Below the pieces are notes generated by a model, which was not told the DNA's origin, made no database searches, and saw only the letters and a list, made by a program, of their open reading frames with translations. From a candidate division Hyd24-12 bacterium UBA6080 (GTDB lineage: Bacteria > Fermentibacterota > Fermentibacteria > Fermentibacterales > JCC-6): a DNA stretch of 64,000 nt. The translations under genes and the position numbers were made by a program. Shown here piece after piece: positions 33,938-41,374 of the stretch. The first letter of the stretch is position 1. Every line of letters starts with the position of its first letter. The stretch spans positions 1-64,000 of the forward strand of contig DIXM01000005.1 of assembly GCA_002436025.1 (NCBI GenBank). Direction: 5' to 3'.

Positions 33938-34780
33938 ATGAGAGCTTTCTTCATCCATGGTGTTGCTTCCGTCATCGCCCTGTTGCAGCCGTGCTGCGGG
34001 GGGGCCGGTCCCGCTGTACACGCGGGGGAGCAGAACGTTCCCTGCGAGGACCCTTGTGTTGATCACACATGCTGTGACCTCCCGGCGATCCCCGCTCAGT
34101 GGATCGACGCCGTTCAGGGCCAGGTGAAACTTCATTACGCCCATACCTCACACGGAGAGCAGCTGACCGTAGGGCTCCAGAGGATTGGGGACGCCGACCC
34201 GGCCTTTGATGTTGAAATCGGCTACGGCTCCCTTCCTTCCGTTCCGGGAGCACTGTGCGTGTTCGACGGCCAGATCGGCGAGACTTATGTGGGTCCCGAG
34301 TTATTCTGGGAAACGCCCTAGGGTATGGACATGACAAGGGCCGTTCTGGACCGGAACCCCTCGATCAACGTCTGCATGTGGTGCTGGTGCACTCAGCTGG
34401 ACTGGTTAAGCCAGGAGGAGGTCCAGAACTACCTGAACGCCATGAGCACCCTCGAATCGGAGTATCCAGGGGTGACCTTCGTCTACATGACGGGCAATGC
34501 CCAGGCAGAGGGCGCCGAGGGTTACAACCGGCACCAGCGGAACGTGCAGATCAGGGAGTTCTGCAGCAGCAACGACAGGTTCCTCTTTGATTTCGCCGAC
34601 ATCGACTGCTGGTACGGCTCCGACTGCCACACCTACGATTACCGGGGTTCGGCGATACCATCCGAGCACCCACAGTACCACGGCGACCAGGCCAGCCACA
34701 CCACATTCTCCAGTTGTGACAGGAAAGGTGCGGCGCTGCGGTGGCTGCTTGCCCTTGTTGCCGGGTGGGACGGGCCCTGA
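33938..34780 (+). pseudogene. Exported protein gene interrupted by an in-frame TAG
   Basis: The two halves (33938-34321 and 34325-34780) are in the same frame, separated only by TAG at 34319-34321, codon 128. The protein reads through naturally: GETYVGPELFWETP - stop - GMDMTRAVLDRNPSINVCMWCWC. Without the stop it would be a 280-residue exported protein with the conserved VKLHYAHTSHGEQLTVGL block and a later CSSNDRFLFDFADIDCW block, seen in SGNH/lipase-like secreted proteins of environmental bacteria (family call tentative). A single G-to-T change of GAG would explain the stop. Upstream, GGGAGGGG precedes the ATG at 33938. The second half has an ATG at 34325 but no ribosome site. Alternatives are readthrough or a sequence error. 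Confidence 0.7.
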
Positions 34781-34843
34781 TCCCAGGCTTGCTGCGGAGC
34801 TTTCGATCCCAGATAATCCCTCAGCAACAACGGGAGGGATACA

Positions 34844-35278
34844 GTGTCGCTCGTTACCTGCCCCGATTGCGGGAACATGGTGTCCACAAGTGCCAGCGTC
34901 TGTCCAAAGTGCGGCAGACCAGCAGTCTCACGTGTCAGCTCGGGGAAGTGCCCGGACTGCGGAGCGCCGCTCAATGCGAACGGGACCTGCACCTATTGCC
35001 GGCCCAAGCCTGTCCCCGTCCCCCGGGAAGCCCCCCCGAAAGTACCCAACCACATCGTGCTGTCGGTCCTGATGACGGCGTTCTGCTGCCTGCCCTTCGG
35101 TATCGCCGCTGTCATCAGCGCCACCCAGGTCGATGCCCTGCTCAAATCGGGAGAGTATGAGAAGGCAAGGGCAGCTTCGGATCGTACCAAAGCCCTTCTT
35201 ATATGGGGTTTTGTCATCACCCTGCTCACATACGTTTCGTACGGGCTCATGTGCGGAAGCCTGAAAAAGCTTTTCTAG
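34844..35278 (+). CDS. Zinc-ribbon protein with CD225/dispanin membrane domain
   Basis: A 144-residue protein. Two Cys4 zinc ribbons are visible in the first 55 residues (CPDCG ... CPKCG; CPDCG ... CTYC). After a Pro-rich linker, residues ~70-135 match CD225/interferon-induced transmembrane domains (PNHIVLSVLMTAFCCLPFGIAAVISATQVD ... GEYEKARAAS ... LLIWGFVI). The GTG start has GGAGG upstream. Its 3' end overlaps the DUF2752 gene by 28 bases. Bacterial members are uncharacterised; membrane-curvature or trafficking roles are known only for animal proteins. Confidence 0.8.
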   Translation: MSLVTCPDCGNMVSTSASVCPKCGRPAVSRVSSGKCPDCGAPLNANGTCTYCRPKPVPVPREAPPKVPNHIVLSVLMTAFCCLPFGIAAVISATQVDALLKSGEYEKARAASDRTKALLIWGFVITLLTYVSYGLMCGSLKKLF

Positions 35279-35595
35279 CCCTGGGCGTGCTTCTGCTCGT
35301 CGCGGGCACGGTGTTCCTTGCCAGGCACGACCCCGAGAGATGGAATGTGCCTTTGTTCTGCCCCTTTCAAGCTGTTACGGGGCTTCTTTGCCCGGGTTGC
35401 GGAAGCCTCAGGGCAGTACACGACCTTCTGAACCTGAGGGTTGCCGACGCCTTCCGCCACAACTTCCTGTCATCCGCCCTGGCTGTTCTGGCTCCGTTCG
35501 CGCTGTTGCTGCGAGGGCACCTTCGTCGGTCACCCCTTTGGGGGGCGGGGTTCGCACTTGCGATGTCCGCGTTCTGGATACTGAGGAACCTTTAA
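35251..35595 (+). CDS. DUF2752 membrane protein
   Basis: A 114-residue protein with about three helices and the family signature FCPFQAVTGLLCPGCGSLRAVHDLLN. The frame overlaps the CD225 gene; the GTG at 35251 gives the expected length. Pairing of DUF2752 with CD225/zinc-ribbon proteins is common in bacteria and hints at a shared function. The stop overlaps the next start as TAATG. Function unknown. Confidence 0.75.
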   Translation: MRKPEKAFLALGVLLLVAGTVFLARHDPERWNVPLFCPFQAVTGLLCPGCGSLRAVHDLLNLRVADAFRHNFLSSALAVLAPFALLLRGHLRRSPLWGAGFALAMSAFWILRNL

Positions 35596-35930
35596 TGCAG
35601 GGCGGCTTTTTTCGTATCGTCCATTCAGTTGTGCTCTCGATCCCCCGGGGCAGGGTGATGACCTACGGAGGGATAGCCCGGTTCATCGGGCGGCCCGGAG
35701 CCGCCCGCATGGTGGTCTACGCCCTGCGCAGCACACCGCCCGGAGTTGAGATACCGTGGCACCGGGTGGTGGGGGCGGGAGGACGGATCCCGAAGAGGAG
35801 TTCGTTCGAGGACGCCGACGAGCACCTTCTGCAGGAGTCGATGCTGAGAAGCGAGGGCACGCCGTTTACTGCCGGTGGTAAAGTCGATCTGTCCCTGTGC
35901 CTCTGGGAACCGGACGAATCGGTTCCGTAA
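35595..35930 (+). CDS. Alkyltransferase-like protein (ATL), Trp in place of catalytic Cys
   Basis: A 111-residue homologue of the DNA-binding domain of O6-alkylguanine-DNA alkyltransferase. The helix-turn-helix GRVMTYGGIARFIGRPGAARMVVYALR and the Arg finger are present. The active-site PCHRVV reads IPWHRVVGAGGRI, so the alkyl-accepting Cys is replaced by Trp. ATL proteins bind O6-alkylguanine and recruit nucleotide excision repair rather than reverse the damage. Codon-overlap with DUF2752 (TAATG) suggests one transcript with the CD225 and DUF2752 genes. The longer frame upstream is not supported. Confidence 0.88.
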   Translation: MQGGFFRIVHSVVLSIPRGRVMTYGGIARFIGRPGAARMVVYALRSTPPGVEIPWHRVVGAGGRIPKRSSFEDADEHLLQESMLRSEGTPFTAGGKVDLSLCLWEPDESVP

Positions 35931-35960
35931 CACGACAGCCCGGCTTTGCTGAGCTTCGGC

Positions 35961-36374
35961 TCACCGCCCTGGCAGGGAATCGATCCCTGCGACTTCGTCG
36001 ATCGTGAAGTACACCGGATGAAGCCTTGTTTCGGAACCGCTCCACATGGTCCGTACGGTGTCGGGCTCACCCGGTATCATGGTGATGGTCATCGTCATCC
36101 GTCTGTAGTCATCGGGAACCGAGAGCCCGTTGTACCAGGTCCACACACCGGTGACCAGGAACAGGCCCTGGCTCCCGGAGGTCCATCTTCCTTCGATCGC
36201 CCTGCCGCTCAGGGAGAGGGGTTCCATATTGAACGCGCCGTCCTGTGCGAACCTGTAGACCGATGATCCGTCGGTGAAGGCGAACTCACCTTCCGTTTTG
36301 ATGATGTCGGGGATGGTCAGCGGAGTTCCGGCCAAGACCGCGGATGCCGCGATAACAAACAGAAGGGCTTTCAT
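35961..36374 (-). CDS. Small exported protein of unknown function
   Basis: A 137-residue protein with a signal peptide (MKALLFVIAASAVLAGTP). The mature part looks all-beta and has a conserved-looking ITMIPGEPDTVRTMWSG stretch. No family was recognised. It lies between the ATL gene (convergent) and the methionine synthase gene, 62 bases from the latter on the same strand. Confidence 0.55.
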   Translation of the reverse strand: MKALLFVIAASAVLAGTPLTIPDIIKTEGEFAFTDGSSVYRFAQDGAFNMEPLSLSGRAIEGRWTSGSQGLFLVTGVWTWYNGLSVPDDYRRMTMTITMIPGEPDTVRTMWSGSETRLHPVYFTIDEVAGIDSLPGR

Positions 36375-36436
36375 GAAACCTCCAAAGGTTCTGAGGGATT
36401 TGGGAGCACCCCTGTGAAACGCTCCCGGCCCCGAGG

Positions 36437-38761
36437 TTATTCCCGGAGCAGCATGGCATCCTCAAGGGTCTTCACCGCTCCAAGTGCATCCCGCGCGTAC
36501 AGGGCCCCTATCTTTCCGGCGAACTCCCCGGTAACGACAGCCCCGCCAATCATTACCGGAGTGTTCAGGCCGCTTTCCCGCAGGAGCCTGACGACCTCCT
36601 CCATTCGTGAAGCGGTGCTGCTCATGAGGGCGGAGAGAGCTACCGCAATTGCGCCGGTTCCTCTGACGGCGTCAACTATCCGCTGAGCCGGAACGTCCCT
36701 TCCAAGGTCCATGACATCGTACCCGGCGCCCTCGAGGAAAAGGGCCACCAGGTTTTTCCCGATGTCGTGGATGTCACCCTTGACCGTGGCCAGAACCACT
36801 GCCCCCCTGGACTTCGCCCGACCCGTTTTAAGAAGGGGCCTCAGGAGTTCGGTAAGCGAGCGGGCGGCCTCGGCTCCGGCGATGAGGTGGGGAAGGAATG
36901 CCTTCTTCTCTTCGTACAACCTTCCGAGTTTTGCCATGGCCTTCTGGATGTGTTCTTCGATGAGGCATGATGGTTCCGTCCCGCTGGCCAGAAGGCTTTC
37001 GGCCTGCGCAAGGGTTCCCCTTACATCACCGCGCAGAATTGACTCCACGAGCGATCCGGAGGGTGTGGTGGAGTCATCCGGCAGTTCCATCTCCCTCACG
37101 GCAGGCATTCTTCCTCCGAGGACCTGTCCACCCCTGACTGCAAGCTGAGTCTCTGGTCTGGTGGCGTCAACGATGGCAAGGTCCAGCCCGCATTCGGCCA
37201 GGCGTGAAAGGAACGCCATGTTGACCGCCCTTCTTCCCGGCAACCCGTGGGATATGTTCGAAACACCTGCTATGGTGAGCCAGTTTTTTTTCTTCATCAT
37301 AACCAGGGTTCTCAGCGTCAGTGCTGGATCGGCCCCCGAAGCCATGGACCTGACGACAGGGTCGGCGATCACCCTCCATGCGGGAAAGCCGTGTTCGGAA
37401 AGGACCGCCATCCCCCTTCTTATCATGGCGACCCGTTCACCGGGAGATTCGGGTATCCCTTCGGGACCCATTGGCAGGAGAACGGCGTATCCCCCATGGC
37501 GAACCAGTGTACCCACCCTCTTTCCGATGAAATCGGGGTCGCAGGTAAGCGAGTTAAGCATGCCGACCCCCCCGAGTTCCCTGAAGGCCTGCTCAATGTT
37601 CCAGGGATCGGAGAGGTCAACCGATATGGGGGGGCCCGTCGAGAGCCCGGCGAACAGGTCCGCCATGAATCCGTCCGGGATCATCCGCTCAAGTCCCAGG
37701 TTGATGTCGAGCACCCTGGCGTCGGGCTGGCCGGCAGCGGCGGAGAGGACGTACCCCGCGTCGCCTGCGCGGATCGCGTCGCTCAGCCCTTTTCTGCCAG
37801 TTGGGTTGATGCTTTCACCCACCACCACGAGTTCCCCTCCCAGGGGGACAACGCTTGTCATGGATGTCAGCAGACGGGGGAGAGGGCTCGGGGATCTTTC
37901 GCGTTTCCTTTCTCCCACAAGCGCCCGCAGCGCGCTTATGTGTTCGGGCCCTGTTCCGCAGCAACCCCCGATCATTGCAGCCCCGCTCCAAACCAGGTCA
38001 TCGCACCGTGAGGCGAACGCCCCGGGTGACATGCTGTGCCGTCCGGAGCTGTCGGGCATGCCGGCGTTGGGTTCCATCGATACGGGCTTTGACGTGTGGG
38101 CTCTGATGGCCTTTACCACAGAAACCAGCGAGTCCGGTCCCACCGAGCAGTTGGCGCCCACGGCATCGGCCGGCAGCTGGTGCGCGAACGCTGCGAGGGC
38201 TTCAGCGGAAGTTCCGGTGAGGCTGAAACCGTCCTCCCCGAAACTCATCTGGGCGCTTATGAAGCCGTGGGGACAAACGTCCCTTACTGCCAGAACCGCT
38301 GCCTTCAGCTCCCTGGGGTCGGAGAAGGTCTCGAGGAAGAAAACCTCGAGACCGGTCGCAACAAGAGCTTTTACCTGCGCGTGGAACTCGTTGTAGGCGT
38401 CCATCCATCTCAGGTCGCCCAGTGGATGCATCATGATCCCGGTGGGTCCGATGCTGGCTGCGGGTATCGCCCTGCCGTCGACCGCTTCAAGCAGGCACCG
38501 CGCCAGAACTGAGTTCAGCCTCTCCGGGGCCTCCCCGAGCCTGGAGCGTGTTCCCCCGAATGTGCAGGAGAGGACCACATCGCTTCCCGCCATGACATAG
38601 CTTCTGTGAATGTCAGCGAGTTTTATCGGGTTTTCAGCGGCCCATCTCTCAGGACACGCGCCGGGTGGCATTCCGCTCTTCATGAGCATGGTGCCCATGG
38701 CTCCGTCGAGGAAAACGACCCGCCTTGAAAGAAGTGTTAGAAGCGCTTTCGCAGCACCCAT
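36437..38761 (-). CDS. metH: Cobalamin-dependent methionine synthase lacking the activation domain
   Basis: A 774-residue enzyme. The homocysteine methyltransferase barrel (residues ~1-290) has zinc-site Cys in GANCSVGP (~202) and GGCCGTGPEH (~264). A pterin-binding barrel (~310-560, VVVGESINPTGRKG, DINLGLE) follows. The cap and B12 domain are at ~580-774, with the cobalt-binding His in GDIHDIGKNLVALFLEGAGYDV (~664). It transfers methyl from methyl-THF to homocysteine. The reactivation domain is encoded separately just upstream. The ATG at 38761 has GGAG seven bases before it and overlaps the activation-domain gene by 25 bases. Confidence 0.92.
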   Translation of the reverse strand: MGAAKALLTLLSRRVVFLDGAMGTMLMKSGMPPGACPERWAAENPIKLADIHRSYVMAGSDVVLSCTFGGTRSRLGEAPERLNSVLARCLLEAVDGRAIPAASIGPTGIMMHPLGDLRWMDAYNEFHAQVKALVATGLEVFFLETFSDPRELKAAVLAVRDVCPHGFISAQMSFGEDGFSLTGTSAEALAAFAHQLPADAVGANCSVGPDSLVSVVKAIRAHTSKPVSMEPNAGMPDSSGRHSMSPGAFASRCDDLVWSGAAMIGGCCGTGPEHISALRALVGERKRERSPSPLPRLLTSMTSVVPLGGELVVVGESINPTGRKGLSDAIRAGDAGYVLSAAAGQPDARVLDINLGLERMIPDGFMADLFAGLSTGPPISVDLSDPWNIEQAFRELGGVGMLNSLTCDPDFIGKRVGTLVRHGGYAVLLPMGPEGIPESPGERVAMIRRGMAVLSEHGFPAWRVIADPVVRSMASGADPALTLRTLVMMKKKNWLTIAGVSNISHGLPGRRAVNMAFLSRLAECGLDLAIVDATRPETQLAVRGGQVLGGRMPAVREMELPDDSTTPSGSLVESILRGDVRGTLAQAESLLASGTEPSCLIEEHIQKAMAKLGRLYEEKKAFLPHLIAGAEAARSLTELLRPLLKTGRAKSRGAVVLATVKGDIHDIGKNLVALFLEGAGYDVMDLGRDVPAQRIVDAVRGTGAIAVALSALMSSTASRMEEVVRLLRESGLNTPVMIGGAVVTGEFAGKIGALYARDALGAVKTLEDAMLLRE

Positions 38762-39309
38762 CCCCATACTCCCGTCAACGTTTTTGATGGAACAAGGTAG
38801 CAGCTCTCGGTGCAGGTGACGCCCATGCCGGGAAACAGCCCCACAATCAGCGGTTGCGCCTCGAGGGGCACGCCGTAATACCCCGGAGCCAGTCTGCTCG
38901 TGGGGTCCATTCCAGGATGCCGCGAGGCTTCGCGCATCTGAGCCCATGCCGCCAGGAGTTCGACCGATTCGCTTGCGGCGGAGTTGAACATGTGGGCCTT
39001 CAGGGTTTCCCTGCGGCTCAGGAGCAGGCTGAGGTATTCATCGATTCCATGGCCCAGAGTGGCCATCAGCACGGTGACATGCCCGGTTTTACCCAGTTTG
39101 GGGGCGAAGTACTCGTCCAGATATGCCGGAAGGCGTTTGTCCGTGAGTATCCCAACGCTGGGCATCATGGTCTCCGCCAACAGTGAAAGGGCCTCCTCGG
39201 CACCTTTTTCAAGGTCGCGCCCGGCCTTGGACGGCGGGGTCCCTGAACGCCAGAGCACCCGGGCCGCATCGGGAAGCAGGCGCGGCGGCTCGAGAACCAT
39301 CACCGTCAT
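38737..39309 (-). CDS. Stand-alone methionine synthase activation domain
   Basis: A 190-residue protein like the C-terminal AdoMet-binding reactivation domain of MetH (Met_synt_B12). The helmet-fold signature RLAPGYYGVPLEAQPLI, followed by GVTCTESCYLVPSKTLTGVWGW, matches 'R-x-SPGY ... L-x-PSKS'. It would restore inactive cob(II)alamin on the neighbouring MetH using SAM and a reductase. The ATG overlaps the metF stop as ATGA and its own end overlaps metH, so the three are one operon. The split into two genes is known from anaerobes and Thermotoga. Confidence 0.88.
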   Translation of the reverse strand: MTVMVLEPPRLLPDAARVLWRSGTPPSKAGRDLEKGAEEALSLLAETMMPSVGILTDKRLPAYLDEYFAPKLGKTGHVTVLMATLGHGIDEYLSLLLSRRETLKAHMFNSAASESVELLAAWAQMREASRHPGMDPTSRLAPGYYGVPLEAQPLIVGLFPGMGVTCTESCYLVPSKTLTGVWGWVLRKRF

Positions 39310-40181
39310 GCGCTTGACTCCATTGACTCGATGCCGCACGCAGCGACTATCCTTCGGGTCTCATCCACACGGTTCATCGTGTAGAGGTGAACCCCCGGGA
39401 CTCCGTGGGAGAGAAGGTCGGTTATCTGTTCCACCGCGTACTCCATTCCCGCCTTCTGAAGGTCTCCGCTGTTTCCGCCATGCTTCTCGAACAACCGGAG
39501 AAGCCTGGCGGGGATGGAGACCCCGCACAGGTATATGATACGCTTGATCTGCCGGAAGTTGAGCACTGGCATTATCCCCGGTATAACGGGAACGTCTATC
39601 CCCCGCCAGCGCGCCCTGTGCAAAAAGTCGAAGAAGATCCGGTTGTCGAAGAACATCTGCGTGATGAGAAAATCGGCGCCTGCGTCAACCTTCTGTTTGA
39701 CCCTGTCGATGTCGCCGTGAATGCTTGGCGATTCCACGTGCCCCTCCGGGTATGCCGCGGCTCCAACTGAAAAGCATCCCCTTTTCTTCACCTCGCGGAT
39801 CAGTTGGAACGCGTACCTGAAGTCGGACCCGGTAACGGATGTGTTATCTGTCGGGTCGCCCCTGAGGGCCAGGACATTCTCAACGCCGCACCGGGCAAGC
39901 CTGTCCAGTATCCCATCTATCTCGCCCCGTCCGTGGCAAAGGCATGTCAGATGTGCAAGGGATTCGAGCCCGTAGTCCCTTCGGATACGGGAGGCTATCT
40001 CTTCGGTGCGGATACCGTTGTCTCCCCGGGGGTTGTACGTGACGCTGATGAAGCCCGGGGAAAGGTCCGCCAGGCCGTTCAAAGTCTCGAAAACCGAATC
40101 GATGGGGTAGCCCGGTTTGGGAGGAAAGACCTCGAGTGACAGCACCGGACTGCCTCCGCCATAGATTTCCGCAATTCGCAT
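39306..40181 (-). CDS. metF: 5,10-methylenetetrahydrofolate reductase
   Basis: A 291-residue flavoenzyme (FAD barrel) that makes methyl-THF for MetH. Visible are the N-terminal LSLEVFPPKPG, the folate-site FISVTYNPRGDNGIRT, the FAD region ALRGDPTD, SVGAAAYPEGH and ADFLITQMFFDN. Length matches E. coli MetF. First gene of the metF-activation-metH operon. The ATG at 40181 is the natural N-terminus. Confidence 0.95.
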   Translation of the reverse strand: MRIAEIYGGGSPVLSLEVFPPKPGYPIDSVFETLNGLADLSPGFISVTYNPRGDNGIRTEEIASRIRRDYGLESLAHLTCLCHGRGEIDGILDRLARCGVENVLALRGDPTDNTSVTGSDFRYAFQLIREVKKRGCFSVGAAAYPEGHVESPSIHGDIDRVKQKVDAGADFLITQMFFDNRIFFDFLHRARWRGIDVPVIPGIMPVLNFRQIKRIIYLCGVSIPARLLRLFEKHGGNSGDLQKAGMEYAVEQITDLLSHGVPGVHLYTMNRVDETRRIVAACGIESMESSA

Positions 40182-40292
40182 GGACTAATGCCCTTCATAC
40201 TTTGTCTTGGGTGATATGCGGAAACGCTTCCGGGAACCCGGAAGAACCAGCGGAGATTGATGTATCATTGCACATCCGCCTTCGAGGTGCAA
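40182..40292 (-). promoter_or_regulatory. Promoter and leader of the metF operon
   Basis: Minus-strand TTGCAC (40292-40287) and AATGAT (40269-40264) are 17 bases apart. The ~75-base leader holds CTTCCGGG/CCCGGAAG (40227-40244, two-base centre) and an overlapping alternative hairpin CGGAA/TTCCG (40219-40232). Only one of the two can form, the second nearer the start codon. Confidence 0.45.
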
Positions 40293-40298
40293 GAGGTG

Positions 40299-40327
40299 TT
40301 GACTTTGCAGTGAGCACAGGGAATATT
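40299..40327 (+). promoter_or_regulatory. Tentative promoter of the homocysteine operon leader
   Basis: TTGACT (40299-40304), 17-base spacer, AATATT (40322-40327). The -10 is imperfect and would place the start near 40334, slightly inside the 5' arm of stem P1, so the start site is not settled. Confidence 0.35.
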
Positions 40328-40330
40328 CGG

Positions 40331-40465
40331 CGTGCATCAGGAGACCCCTGCGGGGGTCGCCAACCGAGACTGCAGGTCCACGGTGGCATGGCTAAGGCCG
40401 ATGTGCGTGAAAACGAAAAAACCTGCAACTCACCGCCTGATGCAATCGGGCGGTTTTTCTTTTTT
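40331..40465 (+). promoter_or_regulatory. Candidate SAM-clan riboswitch with terminator/antiterminator
   Basis: P1 pairs CGTGCATC (40331-40338) with GATGTGCG (40400-40407). P2 is GACCCC-TGCG-GGGGTC (40343-40358). P3 pairs GCC-AA-CCG (40359-40366) with CGG-T-GGC (40381-40387). The asymmetric AA/U internal loop flanked by C-G pairs is the SAM-contacting core of SAM-I/SAM-IV aptamers. P4 is GGC-TAAG-GCC (40390-40399). The P3 loop TGCAGGT (40371-40377) is perfectly complementary to ACCTGCA (40421-40427), a SAM-IV-type pseudoknot. TGCATCAGG (40333-40341) can instead pair with CCTGATGCA (40436-40444), which opens the terminator. Downstream genes make homocysteine, so SAM feedback is expected. The kink-turn P2 of classic S-boxes is absent. 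Confidence 0.65.
40433..40465 (+). terminator. Rho-independent terminator (expression platform)
   Basis: CCGCCTGA (40433-40440) pairs with TCGGGCGG (40446-40453), loop TGCAA, followed by TTTTTCTTTTTT. It is the only strong U-tract terminator in the leader and lies before the homocysteine genes. Confidence 0.85.
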
Positions 40466-40480
40466 AGGGAGGTGTGCGTG

Positions 40481-40576
40481 ATGCTTCTGATCCAAGGGCT
40501 TTGCGGCCACACCCATGCCTTTGCGCTGGATTCCCTCTGCGTGCACATGACAATGCCCGGGCCCCTGAAGGGGTGA
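40481..40576 (+). CDS. Possible 31-residue leader peptide or small protein
   Basis: An ATG seven bases after GGGAGGT begins a 31-codon frame (MLLIQGLCGHTH ... MPGPLKG) ending in TGA at 40576. It sits between the terminator and the UPF0280 gene. The ribosome site is as good as those of real genes nearby. No homologue is recognised. The rest of the stretch 40577-40654 holds GC-rich inverted repeats and the ribosome site of the next gene. Confidence 0.35.
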   Translation: MLLIQGLCGHTHAFALDSLCVHMTMPGPLKG

Positions 40577-40654
40577 CGGCGGTCATTCCTTCGGGGGCCT
40601 TCACGGCCAGGTGGCAGACAGACAGGGAAACGACTTAACCAGCGGAGACAAAAG

Positions 40655-41374
40655 TTGTATACCCACAGATTCTATCGCGGCTGGACCGCAGGCGGTAAGT
40701 TGCACGCCTGGAAAACGGTCCAGGGAGAGAGCGATCTCGAGATCCACGCCTCGAAGCCCATGAAAGGCTTCTCGGAAAAGGCGCTTGCCAGGTGCAGGCT
40801 GGAAATCGAGGCGCACATCGGGGCATTCCCCGTTTTCGGGGAAACAATGGTTCCCGTGGGGACATCGCCTGAGGGCGGTGTCGCCAGGGAGATGGAGGCG
40901 GCTGCTGAAGCCTTCGGCACCGGACCCATGGCGGCGGTTGCGGGGGCAGTGGCCCATGGAGTGGGGGAGCAGCTCAGACCCTTCTCCCCCACGGTAATAG
41001 TTGAGAACGGGGGAGACGTGTGGGCCGTCCATCCGGGCAGGCTCTGCTTCATGGTGTACCCCGGGGAGGACTCTCCCTTCAGGGGGAACCTGGCGTTCAG
41101 CGTCGACTGCAGCAGGGGGATGGCGGTGTGCACCTCCAGCGGGAGGATGGGTCCCTCTTTCTCCCTCGGCAGCGCCGACTCGGTCACCGTGGTTCACCCC
41201 TCGGGCGCCATGGCCGATGCCGCAGCCACGGCACTTGCAAACACGGTCAGGTCGGAAGCTGATGTGGAGAGGGTTATCTCCCTCGAGTCATGCAGACGAA
41301 GGCTCAAGGCCCTGGTGGTCTGCGTCGGAGGCTGTCTGGGCGTCTGGGGGGATTTGAGGATGGAGGAAGTGTGA
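40655..41374 (+). CDS. UPF0280 (ApbE-like fold) protein, homocysteine biosynthesis accessory
   Basis: A 239-residue protein of the UPF0280/COG2122 family. Family features are YTHRFYRGW at the start, GAVAHGVGEQL, VIVENGGDVW, and the C-terminal TVVHPSGAMADAAATALANTV. In Methanosarcina its homologue (MA1715) takes part with the DUF39 and NIL-ferredoxin proteins in making homocysteine from aspartate semialdehyde and sulfide. The TTG at 40655 has GGAG eight bases upstream. The stop overlaps the next start as TGATG, which agrees with joint function. The upstream leader suggests control by SAM. Confidence 0.85.
   Translation: MYTHRFYRGWTAGGKLHAWKTVQGESDLEIHASKPMKGFSEKALARCRLEIEAHIGAFPVFGETMVPVGTSPEGGVAREMEAAAEAFGTGPMAAVAGAVAHGVGEQLRPFSPTVIVENGGDVWAVHPGRLCFMVYPGEDSPFRGNLAFSVDCSRGMAVCTSSGRMGPSFSLGSADSVTVVHPSGAMADAAATALANTVRSEADVERVISLESCRRRLKALVVCVGGCLGVWGDLRMEEV

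Noticed and set aside
34319..34321. Selenocysteine or pyrrolysine decoding
   Set aside because: The codon is TAG, not TGA, and no PYL element or tRNA can be seen; other genes here stop at TAG.
37161..38396. 411-codon plus-strand frame in metH
   Set aside because: Shadow frame; MetH motifs read on the minus strand.
40331..40465. Cobalamin, THF, S-box (canonical) or T-box identity of the leader
   Set aside because: No B12-box, no kink-turn P2, no T-box GGTGGNACCGCG; only the P3 core and the pseudoknot agree with SAM-I/SAM-IV, so I call it SAM-clan and not a named class.
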